A stretch of 64,000 nucleotides of DNA from Gammaproteobacteria bacterium (GTDB taxonomy: Bacteria > Pseudomonadota > Gammaproteobacteria > DSM-16500): positions 1 through 64,000 of the forward strand of contig JAHCAO010000007.1 in the NCBI GenBank assembly GCA_019634835.1, read 5' to 3'. The position numbers and the translations under genes were made by a program. Shown here piece after piece: positions 63,509 through 64,000 of the stretch; position 1 is the first letter of the stretch; every line of letters starts with the position of its first letter. Below the pieces are notes generated by a model that was given only the letters and a program-made list of their open reading frames with translations, had not been told where the DNA came from and did no database searches.

Positions 63509-64000
63509 CTATAGCTTCATATCTTCAAAAAACTTTTTGACCTTATCAAACCACGAACTCGATTTTGGGTTATGTTTATTATTCACCGATATTGTTTTTT
63601 CAAATTGAGTTAACAAATCCTTTTGCTTTGCTGTTAAATTAACAGGGGTTTCAATCTGCACTCTGCACATTAAATCACCTTGGTCACCGCCACGCACAGA
63701 CGGTACCCCCATACCTTTGATGCGAAAAACCTTGCTTGTTTGTGTTTCTGGAGGAATTTTTAACTTTACTCGTCCATGCAAAGCAGGGACTTCTAACTCC
63801 CCACCTAGCGCAGCGATAATAAAGCTAATAGGTACCTCACAATATAAATTCTTCCCATCTCGTTCAAAAAGGGGATGTGGCTGGACTTGTATTTGTATGT
63901 AAAGATCTCCCGACATAGCGCCAGATTCACCTGACTCACCTTCACCGCTTAACCGGATACGGTCACCTGTATCAACACCTTGAGGAATCTTCACAGACAA
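63509..64000 (-). CDS. dnaJ: Chaperone DnaJ, C-terminal part (cut by window edge)
   Basis: 163 residues in view are the C-terminal half of DnaJ/Hsp40: [20 protein letters not shown] (start of the second client-binding domain), [50 protein letters not shown], and [30 protein letters not shown]. The J domain, G/F linker and zinc region lie beyond 64000, so the first visible Met is not the real start. DnaJ stimulates DnaK ATPase and delivers clients. The gene ends 82 bp before greA. Confidence 0.95.
   Translation of the reverse strand: MSVKIPQGVDTGDRIRLSGEGESGESGAMSGDLYIQIQVQPHPLFERDGKNLYCEVPISFIIAALGGELEVPALHGRVKLKIPPETQTSKVFRIKGMGVPSVRGGDQGDLMCRVQIETPVNLTAKQKDLLTQFEKTISVNNKHNPKSSSWFDKVKKFFEDMKL

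Noticed and set aside
1..64000. CRISPR arrays, IS transposases, integrases, rRNA genes
   Set aside because: No regularly spaced direct repeats, no transposase or integrase motifs, and no rRNA signature were seen on either strand.

Overview
The window looks like part of the chromosome of an AT-rich gammaproteobacterium with a host-associated lifestyle, most plausibly a member of the Legionellales (Legionella, Coxiella and Rickettsiella relatives). The housekeeping gene orders are gammaproteobacterial: yfgM-bamB-der, rsmI/yraN-diaA-dolP, rplM-rpsI-sspA-sspB, greA-rlmE-ftsH-glmM, and the dcw cell-wall/division cluster running into lpxC and secA. Between these blocks lie large orphan proteins of the kind seen as secreted effectors in this order: AT-rich, coiled-coil, or carrying a membrane hairpin or a toxin domain. 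No secretion-system gene is present, so effector status is inferred.

Layout. 1-4.8 kb: a cut-off minus-strand gene, then yfgM, bamB, der, ispB and tRNA-Pro(CGG). 5.0-15.5 kb: an accessory stretch starting just after that tRNA. It holds two minus-strand orphans, a wrecked Fic-family gene, a 906-residue protein with a complete R / STS / ExE mono-ADP-ribosyltransferase signature, a small exported protein, a helical orphan, gene fragments, and a 576-residue protein with a Gly/Ala-rich membrane hairpin. 15.5-20.6 kb: a parB without parA, a glycosyltransferase, and the dTDP-L-rhamnose operon rfbACDB behind a good sigma70-type promoter. 20.7-24.5 kb: a 1256-residue coiled-coil orphan. 24.7-26.5 kb: a 254-bp inverted-repeat element, a frameshifted lysR and a truncated M19 dipeptidase gene. 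26.5-30.8 kb: mutT, secA, repeats and a dciA-like gene. 30.9-47.9 kb: lpxC-ftsZ-ftsA-ftsQ-murB-murC-murG-ftsW-murD-mraY-murE-ftsI-ftsL-rsmH-mraZ, all on the minus strand. 48.4 kb: the RNase P RNA gene. 48.7-52.1 kb: a rhamnosyltransferase-like gene, rsmI, yraN, diaA, dolP. 52.3-56.7 kb: an inverted-repeat element, an orphan gene, a hybrid histidine kinase, sspB and sspA. 56.8-64 kb: tRNA-Gln(CTG), rpsI, rplM, an HU-like gene, glmM, ftsH, rlmE, greA and the 3' part of dnaJ.

How the genes work together. The dcw block makes UDP-MurNAc-pentapeptide and lipid II and builds the division septum. GlmM feeds it UDP-GlcNAc precursors, and LpxC uses the same precursor for lipid A. The cluster lacks murF (expected between murE and mraY) and ddl (expected between murB and ftsQ), the two genes that make and attach D-Ala-D-Ala. 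The rhamnose operon and two family-2 glycosyltransferases point to a rhamnose-containing surface polysaccharide.

The most noteworthy signals are: the ADP-ribosyltransferase effector candidate; a family of ~210-220 bp inverted-repeat elements (two full copies, two half copies) whose arms differ between copies but stay complementary within each copy, one half copy supplying the end of the dciA-like gene; a 10-bp-periodic array of TGG boxes upstream of mraZ; the paired absence of murF and ddl; and long perfect hairpins placed inside the cell-wall cluster.
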